Shown: positions 1 through 8,924, counted from the stretch's first letter. The stretch is DNA of 64,000 nucleotides from Marinobacter psychrophilus (GCF_001043175.1 NZ_CP011494.1:3596001-3660000), one strand, 5' to 3'. The notes: a model not told the origin generated them from the letters alone. Program-made: numbers and translations.

Positions 1-1
1 A

Positions 2-559
2 TCCAACATTACCGCCGCATTTGCCGGCGTAGAACGCAAAGTACTGACTTTTCGTATCCAGCGCGACATCAACACCTATGGTGAAGAGCCGCTAACCGCC
101 ATACTTCCCGGCGTTGCTCTGAGCGAGCTCTGGCGCTTATTGGGCCAGTTTGAAAAAGCGCTGTTGGGCATCACCGGCTTTGTGGTCGTAGTATGTCTGA
201 TCAGCCTGGCCACGGTACTGCTGACATTACAGGCCCAACGATCAGCCGAAATCGCCATACTTCGTGCAACCGGCGCCTCTGCCGGTTTAATTGCCAGCCT
301 TTACCTGCTGGAATCATTGGCAATCGCGCTGTTGGCCTGCGTTTTAGCGTTGGCGCTGGGCGCTGCCGGTATAGCCGCCGTCAGCCCTTGGCTGCAAGCC
401 AACTACGGCGTTTTGCTGACACTGCGCCCACTGAATCCGGACGAGTGGATTCTGCTGGCAGCGGTGCCAGTTGCCGCACTGGTGATTGGTTTGATGCCAG
501 CGCTGAGCGCCTGGCGCCGCGGCCGGCGGCCGGGCTGGCAAGTATTGGACGACGTCTGA
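2..559 (+). CDS. ABC transporter permease, FtsX/LolE-like, C-terminal part
   Basis: The reading frame is open from the window edge and stops at 557-559, so only the last 185 residues are present. They show the FtsX-like permease layout: a short periplasmic stretch, then three hydrophobic segments (about residues 55-80, 100-130 and 155-175), and a basic cytoplasmic tail. The stretch AEIAILRATGAS is the coupling-helix region typical of MacB/LolC/E-type permeases, which contacts the ATPase. Such proteins work in efflux or lipoprotein release rather than solute import. The ATPase partner should lie upstream, outside the window. The family is clear but the substrate is not. Confidence 0.82.
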   Translation, partial: SNITAAFAGVERKVLTFRIQRDINTYGEEPLTAILPGVALSELWRLLGQFEKALLGITGFVVVVCLISLATVLLTLQAQRSAEIAILRATGASAGLIASLYLLESLAIALLACVLALALGAAGIAAVSPWLQANYGVLLTLRPLNPDEWILLAAVPVAALVIGLMPALSAWRRGRRPGWQVLDDV

Positions 560-594
560 AATCTTTGCCCAAACGGGGATAACAGAGCTGTAAA

Positions 595-623
595 TTGACC
601 GGTATCCCATGCGCACTTATAGT
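595..623 (+). promoter_or_regulatory. Sigma-70 promoter for the zapB-like/zapA pair
   Basis: TTGACC at 595-600 and TATAGT at 618-623 are separated by 17 bases, close to consensus. They lie 37 bases before the start of the TIGR02449 gene and just after the upstream permease gene ends. The predicted start of transcription is near 630. Confidence 0.55.
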
Positions 624-659
624 TAGCAGTTCTTATCACCCATCGAGATCAGGCGCCCC

Positions 660-866
660 ATGGAACAGCCCGAAGTACAGGTGTTGGCGGACAAGCTGGA
701 TCAGCTTCTTGAACGTTACGGCAAGCTTGAGCTGGAAAACCAGGCACTAAAAACACGCCAGGAAGACTGGATTCGCGAGCGAGCTCAGCTGGTTCACAAG
801 AACGACCTCGCAAAAACCAAACTTGAAGCCATGATAGGCCGCCTGCGGGCATTGGAGCAGCATTAA
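660..866 (+). CDS. TIGR02449 family small coiled-coil protein (ZapB-like)
   Basis: This 68-residue protein is almost entirely predicted coiled coil, with heptad-like leucines (LADKLDQLLERYGKLELENQ) and no membrane segment. It matches my recollection of the TIGR02449 family, which commonly sits directly before zapA in pseudomonads and relatives and is likened to the Z-ring factor ZapB. The stop codon overlaps the zapA start (TAATG), indicating translational coupling. A role in divisome assembly with ZapA is inferred from position and coiled-coil character. The start ATG at 660 directly follows a promoter. Confidence 0.75.
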   Translation: MEQPEVQVLADKLDQLLERYGKLELENQALKTRQEDWIRERAQLVHKNDLAKTKLEAMIGRLRALEQH

Positions 867-1144
867 TGTCCACCAAATCTACGTTTGAGGTGAAAATTCT
901 CGACAAGGAATACCTGGTTACCTGCCCCGAACAGGAACAAGAGGCATTGTTGCGATCGGCACGACATCTGGACCGTAAAATGCGGGAGATCCGTAACAGC
1001 GGCAAGGTGTTTGGCACCGAACGAATTGCGGTGATGGCGGCGCTGAATATCACCAACGAAATGTTGGAGCGCGACACCATGTCAGAAGGCAGCAGCACGT
1101 TGCTAAAGGCTATGGACGACAAGCTGAACATCGCCCTAAAATAA
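866..1144 (+). CDS. zapA: Cell division protein ZapA
   Basis: ZapA binds FtsZ and cross-links protofilaments in the Z ring. The 92-residue length fits short proteobacterial ZapA. The N-terminal half carries the family motif around residues 9-40 (KILDKEYLVTCPEQEQEALL, then ARHLDRKMREIRNSGKV), followed by a dimerising helix with the pattern ERIAVMAALNITNEML. It is translationally coupled to the preceding ZapB-like gene by a one-base overlap and is followed by 6S RNA, the usual gammaproteobacterial arrangement (zapA-ssrS-fau). Confidence 0.93.
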   Translation: MSTKSTFEVKILDKEYLVTCPEQEQEALLRSARHLDRKMREIRNSGKVFGTERIAVMAALNITNEMLERDTMSEGSSTLLKAMDDKLNIALK

Positions 1145-1200
1145 AAAAATTTTATAAAACAGCAACAAACGACGATTTTTAACGGAATGACCAAGAGCAC

Positions 1201-1231
1201 TTGCAATAGGCACCCAACTTGACCTTATAAT
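1201..1231 (+). promoter_or_regulatory. Promoter of 6S RNA
   Basis: A perfect TATAAT at 1226-1231 lies 9 bases before the 5' end of the 6S RNA terminal stem. The best -35 candidate is TTGCAA at 1201-1206, with a rather long 19-base spacer. Confidence 0.5.
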
Positions 1232-1239
1232 GGAATCAC

Positions 1240-1414
1240 CTTCCTGGGCTGTGCGCTCGTCGGGTACGTCCTCGAGCCGATGCGCTTTACCCAGGTGGCC
1301 ACTTTAGGGCATTGTGAGCATGTCCCCTGCGGGGGAAAGCCTAATATGTCACAGCGGTCACCGACCTTGAACTTGGGTTCAAGGACCTACATCCGATAAC
1401 GGCAGCCCGGGAAG
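1240..1414 (+). ncRNA. ssrS: 6S RNA
   Basis: The region between zapA and fau holds a 6S RNA of about 175 bases. It sequesters sigma-70 RNA polymerase by mimicking an open promoter. The terminal stem is visible: CTTCCTGGGCTG at 1240-1251 pairs with CAGCCCGGGAAG at 1403-1414, allowing one G-U. Internal segments resemble the Pseudomonas molecule as I remember it (GAGCATGTCC, GGGGGAAAGCC, ACCTTGAACTTGGGTTCAAGG). No terminator follows, so transcription probably continues into fau as in other gammaproteobacteria. The exact ends are approximate. Confidence 0.9.
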
Positions 1415-1421
1415 CTTTATT

Positions 1422-2063
1422 TTGAGCGACAGCATCGCCCACCCTTCTTTTTTACCGTCTTCTGCACACCAGAACACTTCACGCAATCAGTTACGAAGAC
1501 AATTGCGCCAGCAACGCAACGCGTTGTCTTCCTTGCAACAAAGACACGCATCGCAGCAACTGGCCAAGCGCCTGTTAGCCAACCCCGATCTTTATCGCGC
1601 CCGCCACCTTGCCATTTATTGTCCAAACGATGGTGAAATTAGTCCCCTGCCCTATATGCGGGCTGCGCGTCGTCGCGGAATACGTGTTTACTTACCGGTA
1701 TTGCATCCACTTATACCCGGAAAATTGGTTTTCAGCCCTTACACGTCGCACACCCGCCTGCGGCCAAATCGTTTTGGCATTGCGGAGCCTGCGTTTAGCG
1801 CCGGCCTGAAACGGCCAGCCTGGGCAATGGACGCAATATTGTTTCCGCTGGTAGGGTTTGACGAGCGAGGAGGAAGACTGGGCATGGGCGGGGGGTTTTA
1901 CGACCGGACATTTGCCTTTAGTCGCACTCGGCCAAGACTCGCACCCAAGCTAATTGGCCTGGCTCATGATTTTCAGAGGGTGGAAAGCTTACCGATTGAG
2001 CCTTGGGATGTGCCTTTGCACTCGGTGGTTACCGAGCGTGGCTGTTATCGGGTAATGGTCTGA
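1422..2063 (+). CDS. fau: 5-formyltetrahydrofolate cyclo-ligase
   Basis: This enzyme converts 5-formyl-THF to 5,10-methenyl-THF with ATP, returning folate to one-carbon metabolism. The 213 residues include the basic N-terminal helix RNQLRRQLRQQRNAL and the ATP/phosphate-binding loop GRLGMGGGFYDRTF near residue 150, diagnostic of the YgfA family. The only start that keeps the family N-terminus is TTG at 1422; the next ATG would remove the conserved first helices. It follows 6S RNA by a few bases, consistent with co-transcription. The last 19 bases overlap a small ORF on the other strand. Confidence 0.9.
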   Translation: MSDSIAHPSFLPSSAHQNTSRNQLRRQLRQQRNALSSLQQRHASQQLAKRLLANPDLYRARHLAIYCPNDGEISPLPYMRAARRRGIRVYLPVLHPLIPGKLVFSPYTSHTRLRPNRFGIAEPAFSAGLKRPAWAMDAILFPLVGFDERGGRLGMGGGFYDRTFAFSRTRPRLAPKLIGLAHDFQRVESLPIEPWDVPLHSVVTERGCYRVMV

Positions 2064-2185
2064 TACCAAGGCTCTGCCGCTCGGGGGCTCTGTTCAGACG
2101 CTTGCAGCGAGGTGAATCCGGTAATAATAAGGCCAGCAGCGAATATCAGTGCGATGGTGCGGATCATATCTGGCTTGCGGCCCAT
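2045..2185 (-). CDS. Small single-pass membrane protein, 46 residues (hypothetical)
   Basis: A 46-codon ORF starts with ATG at 2185-2183, nine bases after a strong GGAG ribosome site. The product begins MGRKPDMIRTIAL, has one hydrophobic segment at about residues 9-27, and ends in a short polar tail rich in Pro, Glu and Ser. The last 19 bases overlap the 3' end of fau on the opposite strand. A possible promoter (TTGTAA/TAGTCT) lies about 80 bases upstream, and ilvA reads toward it from 167 bases further up. I do not recognise the family. The strong ribosome site and tidy basic-hydrophobic-polar layout argue that it is real. Confidence 0.55.
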   Translation of the reverse strand: MGRKPDMIRTIALIFAAGLIITGFTSLQASEQSPRAAEPWYQTITR

Positions 2186-2260
2186 TTCTTAACTCCGGAA
2201 CTGCTGTGGTAACCCATACAGGAAACGAAGGACCGATGCGGTCGTTCATAGAATGACGGA

Positions 2261-2288
2261 AGACTATCACTCCCCCGCCATTTTACAA
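2261..2288 (-). promoter_or_regulatory. Possible promoter for the 46-residue ORF
   Basis: Read on the minus strand, TTGTAA (2288-2283) and TAGTCT (2266-2261) are separated by 16 bases, between ilvA and the small ORF. The match is modest. Confidence 0.3.
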
Positions 2289-2352
2289 TTTTTGACAGAT
2301 TAATTTTCAGTAAGCTAGAGATCCGGGCAGGCACTTAGCACGTGCAACGCAA

Positions 2353-3894
2353 TCAGTTCGAGTAGCTGTTGCCGTTTCCTGCCCCGAGAAAAAGTTGGTA
2401 GGCTTCGTTATCGGTCATGTTTTCATAGCGGAAACCGACCTTCTCAAGCATTTTTTCAAAATCCTTCACTTCGTCATCGTCCACTTCAGCGCCCAACAGC
2501 ACTCGGCTATACGCCGCACCATGATTGCGGTAATGAAACATCGAAATATTCCAACGCGTGCCCAGCGACATCAAAAATTTCAACAAAGCCCCCGGACGCT
2601 CAGGGAACTCGAACTGGAACACTTTTTCATTGCTGATACCCGGAGCGTGCCCCCCCACCATGTGGCGAATGTGCTGCTTGGCCAAGTCGCTGTCTGTTAG
2701 GTCCAGCACCAAATAGCCGGTCTCGCGCAATTCTCTCACCAGTTCGTCTCGGCCCAGGCCACCGGCCTGAATCTGAATGCCAACAAATATCGTGGCTTGT
2801 TTGCTGTCCGCGTAACGATAATTAAACTCGGTGATGTTGCGCTTGTGCAGAGCGTTGATAAAGGTTTTGAAGGCGCCTGGTTTTTCAGGAATGGTCACCG
2901 CCAGGATGGCTTCGCGCTTCTCACCGATTTCGGTGCGCTCCGAAATATAACGCAGACGGTCAAAGTTCATATTGGCGCCGCTGAGCGTCGCAATCAGGTT
3001 TTCATTCTCGATTTTTTCCCGTTCTATATATTTTTTAATACCGGCCACACCAAGCGCCCCAGCGGGCTCGGCAATGGAGCGGGTGTCTTCAAAAATGTCT
3101 TTAATCGCGGCACAGATTTCATCGGTGGATACGGTGATCACTTCGTCTACGTGATCTTTGCAGATTTCCCAAGGGTAGGCACCAACCTGTTTGACCGCCA
3201 CGCCGTCGGCAAATATCCCAACTTCGTCCAGTATTACCCGCTTGCCGGCTTTCAACGCTGCCTGCAAACAGTTTGAGTCTTCCGGCTCTACACCTATCAC
3301 TTTTATCTCTGGGCGCAGATATTTTATGTAGGCCGCCATACCGGCAATCAGCCCGCCACCGCCCACACAGATAAACACCGCGTGGATGGGTTTGCTAAAT
3401 TGCCACAACAACTCCATGGCGACCGTGCCCTGGCCGGCGATAACGTCTGGGTCATCATAAGGCGGAATGTAGGTGTAACCGTGCTTTTCAATCAGTTCGT
3501 GGGCGTGGGCCGCGGCTTCGTCAAAAGCGTCACCTCGGAGCACCACCTTGCCACCGTGCTCACGCACAGACCTCACTTTGATCTCTGGCGTGGTCTGGGG
3601 CATTACGATGACGGCCTTGATGCCCAGTTTTTTTGCCGACAACGCCACGCCTTGGGCGTGATTACCGGCAGACGCACAGATTACCCCCTTGGCCTTCTGC
3701 TCCTCCGACAACTGCACCATCTTGTTATAAGCCCCGCGAATTTTAAACGAGAATACTGGCTGCAAATCTTCACGCTTCAAAAAAATGTTGTTGCCGAAGC
3801 GCCGCGACAGGCTAACGGCCTCGGTCAGCGGCGTTTTATTGGCAACATCGTAAACGCGGGCATTCAGTATTTTCTTGATATAGCGTTGGGGCAT
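2353..3894 (-). CDS. ilvA: Threonine ammonia-lyase, biosynthetic
   Basis: It deaminates threonine to 2-oxobutanoate, the first step toward isoleucine, using pyridoxal phosphate. The catalytic domain fills about residues 1-320, with the PLP lysine K51 in FSFKIRGAYN, SAGNHAQG and the glycine loop VGGGGLIAGMA. Two ACT-like regulatory domains follow at about 325-410 and 420-505, as in feedback-regulated biosynthetic forms. The 513-residue length agrees with this class rather than the short catabolic TdcB. It is monocistronic or leads into the small ORF downstream, and is divergent from rpiA across 196 bases with no obvious leader peptide. Confidence 0.95.
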   Translation of the reverse strand: MPQRYIKKILNARVYDVANKTPLTEAVSLSRRFGNNIFLKREDLQPVFSFKIRGAYNKMVQLSEEQKAKGVICASAGNHAQGVALSAKKLGIKAVIVMPQTTPEIKVRSVREHGGKVVLRGDAFDEAAAHAHELIEKHGYTYIPPYDDPDVIAGQGTVAMELLWQFSKPIHAVFICVGGGGLIAGMAAYIKYLRPEIKVIGVEPEDSNCLQAALKAGKRVILDEVGIFADGVAVKQVGAYPWEICKDHVDEVITVSTDEICAAIKDIFEDTRSIAEPAGALGVAGIKKYIEREKIENENLIATLSGANMNFDRLRYISERTEIGEKREAILAVTIPEKPGAFKTFINALHKRNITEFNYRYADSKQATIFVGIQIQAGGLGRDELVRELRETGYLVLDLTDSDLAKQHIRHMVGGHAPGISNEKVFQFEFPERPGALLKFLMSLGTRWNISMFHYRNHGAAYSRVLLGAEVDDDEVKDFEKMLEKVGFRYENMTDNEAYQLFLGAGNGNSYSN

Positions 3895-4090
3895 GTCGAT
3901 TCCGCAATGTAATTTAGGAATGAATTAGGCGTGATTCGAAAGAAATTTCCAGTAATTCGGAAAAATTGGCGTGAGGCATCACTGGAAGACGCCATAGTGT
4001 AGGAAGTTTTACCCGCAACCGTCTATAAGCAGCCCGACCAGACGCTGTATACTGCAAGCATCCCACTCATTTTACGCAACAGGCTCAACC

Positions 4091-4765
4091 ATGAACCAGG
4101 ACGAACTGAAGCAAGCGGTCGCCAAATCCGCTATTGACTACATCAGCCCCCGCCTGAACACCAGCAGCGTAATTGGTGTGGGCACTGGCAGCACTGCCAA
4201 CTGCTTCATTGATTTTCTGGCGGCCATTCGCAACGATTTTGACGGCGCCGTGGCCAGCTCCGAAGCCACCGCTGAACGCTTGAAAAGCCACGGTATTCCC
4301 GTTTATGAACTGAACAGCACCGCCGACCTGGAGTTTTATGTAGACGGTGCCGATGAAGTCAACGAACAGCTGGAACTGATCAAAGGCGGCGGCGGCGCGC
4401 TAACGCGAGAAAAGATTGTGGCTGAAGTGGCGCAGACGTTTATCTGCATTGCCGACGAGTCCAAAAAAGTGGACATTCTGGGTGACTTCCCACTGCCTCT
4501 GGAAGTGTTACCGATGGCCCGCAGCCACGTTGGCCGGGAAATCGTGAAACTTGGCGGCGATCCGGTGTACCGCGATGCTTTTACCACCGACAATGGCAAC
4601 ATCATTATTGACGTCTATAACTTGGACCTGTCGCGCCCAATTCAGGTGGAAGAACGCCTGAACCAGATTGTAGGTGTGGTCACCAACGGCCTGTTTGCCC
4701 GCCGCCCCGCCGATCTACTGCTGCTGGGTACAAAAACCGGCGTACGGACCCTCAAGCGCGGCTGA
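4091..4765 (+). CDS. rpiA: Ribose-5-phosphate isomerase A
   Basis: RpiA interconverts ribose 5-phosphate and ribulose 5-phosphate in the non-oxidative pentose phosphate pathway. The 224 residues contain the family signatures [11 protein letters not shown] (residues 28-38), the DGADEVN acidic loop near residue 83 and [12 protein letters not shown] near residue 97, which hold substrate and catalytic Asp, Glu and Lys. Pairing with a divergent ilvA is common in pseudomonads and relatives. The ATG follows a weak purine-rich site. Confidence 0.95.
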   Translation: MNQDELKQAVAKSAIDYISPRLNTSSVIGVGTGSTANCFIDFLAAIRNDFDGAVASSEATAERLKSHGIPVYELNSTADLEFYVDGADEVNEQLELIKGGGGALTREKIVAEVAQTFICIADESKKVDILGDFPLPLEVLPMARSHVGREIVKLGGDPVYRDAFTTDNGNIIIDVYNLDLSRPIQVEERLNQIVGVVTNGLFARRPADLLLLGTKTGVRTLKRG

Positions 4766-4888
4766 CCCACTCGACCGGCATGGCAGCCAGGGCCGGCTGC
4801 CATGCCAGACCAACGTTTAGTTTCGCAAAGCGACGCAGTTTCGTACAATAGCGCTCACTTTTTCACCCTACCCAGGAAGGACCACCCG

Positions 4889-5416
4889 ATGCAATTCGAC
4901 AACATCCCTGCCGGCAAAAATACACCCGAAGATATTTATGTAGCCATTGAAATCCCGGCCAACAGCTCACCGGTGAAGTACGAACTGGACAAAGACATGG
5001 GCGCGTTGCTGGTAGACCGTTTTATGGCCACGCCCATGTTCTATCCGGCCAACTACGGTTTTATTCCCCACACTCTGGCCGACGACGGTGATGCCCTGGA
5101 CGTACTGGTCATTACCCCCTACCCGATTCAGGCTGGCTGTGTGATTCGCTGTCGCCCGGTAGGCGTACTGAACATGGAAGACGAAGCCGGCGGCGACGCC
5201 AAGCTGGTCGCAGTGCCACACGACAAGCTGACCACGGCCTACGCCCATGTTCAAGACGTGACTGACTTGCCAGAGCTACTGCGCAACCAGATTCATCACT
5301 TCTTTGAAAACTACAAGGCGCTGGAAGCCGGAAAATGGGTGAAAATCCAAGGCTGGGACAACGCAGCGGCTGCGAAAAAAGCCATTGTTGACGCCATCAA
5401 AGCTTACGGCGGCTAA
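4889..5416 (+). CDS. ppa: Inorganic pyrophosphatase, family I
   Basis: It hydrolyses pyrophosphate to phosphate in the cytosol and so drives biosynthetic reactions. The frame is open from further upstream, but ATG at 4889 is preceded at eight bases by AGGAAGG and gives [20 protein letters not shown], the usual N-terminus and a normal length of 175. The metal-binding signature [10 protein letters not shown] is near residue 66, after the conserved [12 protein letters not shown], and [16 protein letters not shown] supplies the catalytic Glu and Lys. A strong terminator follows. Confidence 0.95.
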   Translation: MQFDNIPAGKNTPEDIYVAIEIPANSSPVKYELDKDMGALLVDRFMATPMFYPANYGFIPHTLADDGDALDVLVITPYPIQAGCVIRCRPVGVLNMEDEAGGDAKLVAVPHDKLTTAYAHVQDVTDLPELLRNQIHHFFENYKALEAGKWVKIQGWDNAAAAKKAIVDAIKAYGG

Positions 5417-5441
5417 CAGCGGATTGCTTTATGCGATCCAC

Positions 5442-5470
5442 AAAAAACCGGGCATTCAGCCCGGTTTTTT
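5442..5470 (+). terminator. Rho-independent terminator after ppa, probably bidirectional
   Basis: The inverted repeat AAAAAACCGGGC / GCCCGGTTTTTT with a 5-base loop (ATTCA) ends in a T run on both strands. It lies between ppa and the convergent DUF2333 gene and can stop transcripts from both. Confidence 0.9.
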
Positions 5471-5498
5471 GTTGCCTGCAAATCCACGGAAGCCATTG

Positions 5499-6548
5499 CT
5501 AGCCCCGCGACAGTAACTCCCGCATGTCACTGATCGCCGCGTTGGCCCGCGACAAATAGGCCGCCATGGTCAGCGAATGGTTGGCCATTATGCCAAAGCC
5601 ACTGCCGTTGAGAATCACCGGGCTCCACATGTCGCCCTGCGCGCCCTCAAGCTCAATGATGATTTGCTTAACGCTGGCGGTAGCGTTCTTGTCCTGCAAT
5701 ACCTTGCGAAAATCCACTTCAATCGCACGGAATATATGCAGTAATGCCCAAGAACTGCCGCGGGCCTCGTAAAACACATCGTCTATCTTGGTCCAATCGG
5801 TTTTTACATTAATGCCTTCGGCTCGCTCATCCAGCGGATCCTGGCCGTCAAAATCCGCTACTGTGTCGGAAATAGAGGCTTTACCCACACTCTCACCCAG
5901 GGTGCGGGACAAGCTGCCCAAACGAGTTTCCAGATCTGCCAGCCAGTTGTTCAAGCTATCAGCGCGGGCAAAGAACTGGGCATCGCTCTGCTCCGGGTTT
6001 GACAGCCGATCCAAATACCGCTTCAAGGCGGTGATCCCGCGGCGATATTCGGATTCGGTCGAGGGAATCGCCCAGCTATCACTATCAAAGTGCAACTGGG
6101 GCTCGGCAATGATCAGGTCCGCGTCTTCCGAGGACTGGCTCTGGGCGCGACTGATGTCTTGTCGCATGGCTCGGGCCAGATCACGCACTTGCACCAGCAC
6201 ACCGAATTCCCAGTTGGGCACATTGTCTAGCCAAAGGCCCGGAGGGAAAATGTCGTTGGTAATGTAACCGCCGGGCTTGTCCAGCAGAGTTTCCGCGATT
6301 CGGATCATGGTGGCAGTGGTGGCAAAGCCAGTCACCGGTTCACGCTGCATGGCATTGGCAGTAGCACGGGTGTGTTCACGCACAGAGAAACTGGCGGGCT
6401 CACTGCTCCAGTACATACCCATGACCATGGCAATCAGCAGGTAGAGCACCACAACGATAAGCAGTAACTTGCCCACCATTCCACCACCGGAGGAATCTCG
6501 GGCATCACCTCTTTTGTCCCTGAAATACTGCCTGATTTTGCCTGGCAT
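5499..6548 (-). CDS. DUF2333 family membrane-anchored protein
   Basis: This 349-residue protein has a short basic N-terminus, one membrane segment at about residues 26-46 (GKLLLIVVVLYLLIAMVMGM) and a large presumed periplasmic domain. It matches the DUF2333 family by recollection (EHTRATANAMQREPVTGF; PGGYITNDIFPPGLWLDN). The function is unknown. It begins seven bases after the LapD-like gene ends, on the same strand and without a clear ribosome site of its own, suggesting co-transcription and coupled translation. A link to cyclic-di-GMP signalling or surface attachment is only an inference from that neighbour. Confidence 0.85.
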   Translation of the reverse strand: MPGKIRQYFRDKRGDARDSSGGGMVGKLLLIVVVLYLLIAMVMGMYWSSEPASFSVREHTRATANAMQREPVTGFATTATMIRIAETLLDKPGGYITNDIFPPGLWLDNVPNWEFGVLVQVRDLARAMRQDISRAQSQSSEDADLIIAEPQLHFDSDSWAIPSTESEYRRGITALKRYLDRLSNPEQSDAQFFARADSLNNWLADLETRLGSLSRTLGESVGKASISDTVADFDGQDPLDERAEGINVKTDWTKIDDVFYEARGSSWALLHIFRAIEVDFRKVLQDKNATASVKQIIIELEGAQGDMWSPVILNGSGFGIMANHSLTMAAYLSRANAAISDMRELLSRG

Positions 6549-6555
6549 AAGCGTA

Positions 6556-8586
6556 TTATTCCCCTGTCAATTGGTGGTTGTCTGCGGTAAACGGACGCCC
6601 CAGATGGTAGCCCATTGCGCCATCAATGCCCAAATTACACAGTACCTTGAATTCCTCGACGGTTTCCACGCCACTGGCAAACACTTTCACACCGCGACTG
6701 TGGGCAATATCAACAACCGACTTCAAAAAGAAGCGGTTATCACCATGTTCGTCAATGCCATGGGTGAAGCTGTTGTCAATTCGCAGAGCTTCGAGTCGCA
6801 GATTTTTCAAATAGCTAAACGGCACTCCGCCTACGCCAAAACGATCAACCACCACCGACACCTGCAAGTCGTTCAGCGACTGCACGAGCCGGGTAGCTGC
6901 CTCGCGGTGGCGGTGAATGGCCAACTCCGAAATGCCCACCCACAGGTTGCGGGCCACCGCTCCTGCTGCTTTTAATTCCGCCAGCAGGTCCTGCTGAAAC
7001 TTTGGGTCTTTGACTGAGGCGTTGCCCAACGAAATAGCCAGCGGCATCTGCGGACGCAGGCGCAGGTGTGCCAGAACGCGGCGTATCAATTGGCGATCAA
7101 TAGCCGCAATCAGCCCGAGGTGCTCCGCCATAGGCACAAACAGCGCGGCCTTTAGTGCGCCATCGGCCGTATTAATGCGCGAAAATACCTGATGGTAAAG
7201 CGGCTTACCATGAACCAGCCCTGCACAACTCATCACCGGCTGAAGCCACAGTGCAAAACGCTTCAGCGCCAGCGCTTCCTGCAACGTTACGCGCCAGGCC
7301 TCGGCGCCCAACTGTGCACCGCTACCGGGCATCAGCAAGCGGCAGCCAGACTCGCTCTGCGACTGGGCTTGGCGCAGAGCACTCTCAGCGGCGATCAGCA
7401 ACTCCGGCACGCCGGCGCCGTCAACGGTTGGCGCCAGCCCCCCGTGTACTGCAACCGCTAAGGGGTTGGCAACGGCACTGTAGGCGTCATCAATATCCGC
7501 CAGCAGTGACTGACACCAAGGCAAGGCATCGTCAGAGCTGACACCGGGCAAATACAGCACGAACGAAGCGCCCATGCGCCGGCCTGCAAAGGCATCGGCG
7601 TGCTGACTGGTAAAATGTTCGATGATTTTGGCCAGACGCGCCAAAAGCCGATCACCCTCCTGGCGCCCCCGCGACATATTAAACTTCGCAAACTGCGACA
7701 ACTGAAAAATCAGCAGCACACCCGGCGCCGCTCGCTCTTCAGACTGCACCTCTACTTTTAGGCGCTGGTCAAAAGCAGTGAGGCTGGCAAGACCGGTCAC
7801 CGGATCTTCATTGTTGAACTTGCGCAGCTTCTGAATCAGCCGTGCCTGCCCATAAAACAGCTTTTCCAGCTGATCCGCCATGGTATTCATGGCCACGGTG
7901 ACCTGGCGCAATTCACGGGTGCCTGCCACCCGAATGCGTTGGCGGAATTCACGCCGGCCAATCGCTTCAGCCTGTCGTTCCAGTGCATTTAAAGGCTGCA
8001 GAGTCTGCCGCAGTAAAAACCACAGACATAGCAGACCGATACCGCTGATAACGGCGGCACTCAAAACCAGCGCCACTGCGATGCGCCAAAGGTCCCGATA
8101 CGCCCGTCCGGGATGACTGACCACATTGACCAAACCTAGGCGCTGCCAGCCCCGCACCACTTGGGCCGTGGCAACCGGTGTCGGCAAATCTGCGAAGTGA
8201 ATAAACCAGGCGGGTGCATCAGCTTTACGGAGGCCAGTACGGCGCCCAGCCACCACAACGCCCGAATGATCAAGATACTCCACAGATAAATAACGTCCGC
8301 TGTCGAATACCGCATCAATCAAAGAGCTCGATGCAACGGGGTCGCGACCATCAATGGCGTTTGACAGAGACAGGCCAACGGCGGTCGCGCCATCCTGAGC
8401 GTGGCCAGCCAGTTGGCTACTGACATACTGACGAAAATAGCCGTAGCTAGCACTCATACTTGCCAACAGCACCGCTACCAGCAACACCCCGGTGAACAGC
8501 AGCAGCAAAGCTCGCAACGAAAAACTCCCTCGCTGATAATTCAGGCAGACTAAAGGCCTACTCATCCGGGCGTGTGCCTTGGTCAT
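6556..8586 (-). CDS. LapD-like cyclic-di-GMP receptor with degenerate GGDEF and EAL domains
   Basis: The 676 residues show a membrane segment (about 24-46), a periplasmic domain of LapD/MoxY type to about 165, a second membrane segment (170-192), HAMP, GGDEF-like (255-410) and EAL-like (425-670) domains. The GGDEF signature is replaced by GRRMGASFV. In the EAL domain the signature reads LYHQVFSRI (catalytic Glu lost), VNLS reads ISLG, and DDFG reads VDRFG; RIDNSF and ETVEEF remain. This is the LapD pattern: it binds cyclic-di-GMP without making or breaking it, and in Pseudomonas sequesters the protease LapG. No lapG adjoins it here. Start ATG at 8586 has GGAG 11 bases upstream; Met8 is an alternative. 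Confidence 0.82.
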   Translation of the reverse strand: MTKAHARMSRPLVCLNYQRGSFSLRALLLLFTGVLLVAVLLASMSASYGYFRQYVSSQLAGHAQDGATAVGLSLSNAIDGRDPVASSSLIDAVFDSGRYLSVEYLDHSGVVVAGRRTGLRKADAPAWFIHFADLPTPVATAQVVRGWQRLGLVNVVSHPGRAYRDLWRIAVALVLSAAVISGIGLLCLWFLLRQTLQPLNALERQAEAIGRREFRQRIRVAGTRELRQVTVAMNTMADQLEKLFYGQARLIQKLRKFNNEDPVTGLASLTAFDQRLKVEVQSEERAAPGVLLIFQLSQFAKFNMSRGRQEGDRLLARLAKIIEHFTSQHADAFAGRRMGASFVLYLPGVSSDDALPWCQSLLADIDDAYSAVANPLAVAVHGGLAPTVDGAGVPELLIAAESALRQAQSQSESGCRLLMPGSGAQLGAEAWRVTLQEALALKRFALWLQPVMSCAGLVHGKPLYHQVFSRINTADGALKAALFVPMAEHLGLIAAIDRQLIRRVLAHLRLRPQMPLAISLGNASVKDPKFQQDLLAELKAAGAVARNLWVGISELAIHRHREAATRLVQSLNDLQVSVVVDRFGVGGVPFSYLKNLRLEALRIDNSFTHGIDEHGDNRFFLKSVVDIAHSRGVKVFASGVETVEEFKVLCNLGIDGAMGYHLGRPFTADNHQLTGE

Positions 8587-8671
8587 AAATGAACTGCTCC
8601 GGGAATTTGGTGTTGCGTGCGACGTTCACAAAAGTCGAGCCGTTCCTATAATAGTCGCAATAACGCCGATT

Positions 8672-8701
8672 ATTGTAGTAAGCGTACGCCAAATCCGCCA
8701 A
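8672..8701 (-). promoter_or_regulatory. Possible promoter of the LapD-like gene
   Basis: On the minus strand, TTGGCG (8701-8696) and TACAAT (8677-8672) are 18 bases apart, about 85 bases before the start codon. The 338-base gap to aroQ holds no convincing gene; the rest shows nothing else I can support. Confidence 0.35.
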
Positions 8702-8924
8702 TGAGTTGCTCTATATGGAACCAACGTCTTATGGACGCTGTTGCAGCACTGTTTGACAATGATCGGCAGGATCAGAACGGCTGGGCCTGCATTAGGTCAC
8801 ATGAAGGCTCCTGATAACCGTCCAAACTTATCAAAAAGTATTGATATGAGCAGCATAAGTGCGCACCATGGGCACATTGTGTCGCTAACTTTGGCAATTC
8901 TGTAAAATAAAGGTATTGGTTTTT

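Noticed and set aside
2797..3276. 159-codon open frame on the plus strand inside ilvA
   Set aside because: It is entirely antisense to conserved ilvA catalytic codons and has no recognisable protein features; it is a shadow frame.
8617..8814. 65-codon frame in the gap between the LapD-like gene and aroQ
   Set aside because: There is no ribosome site, the composition looks random and it overlaps the likely divergent promoter.
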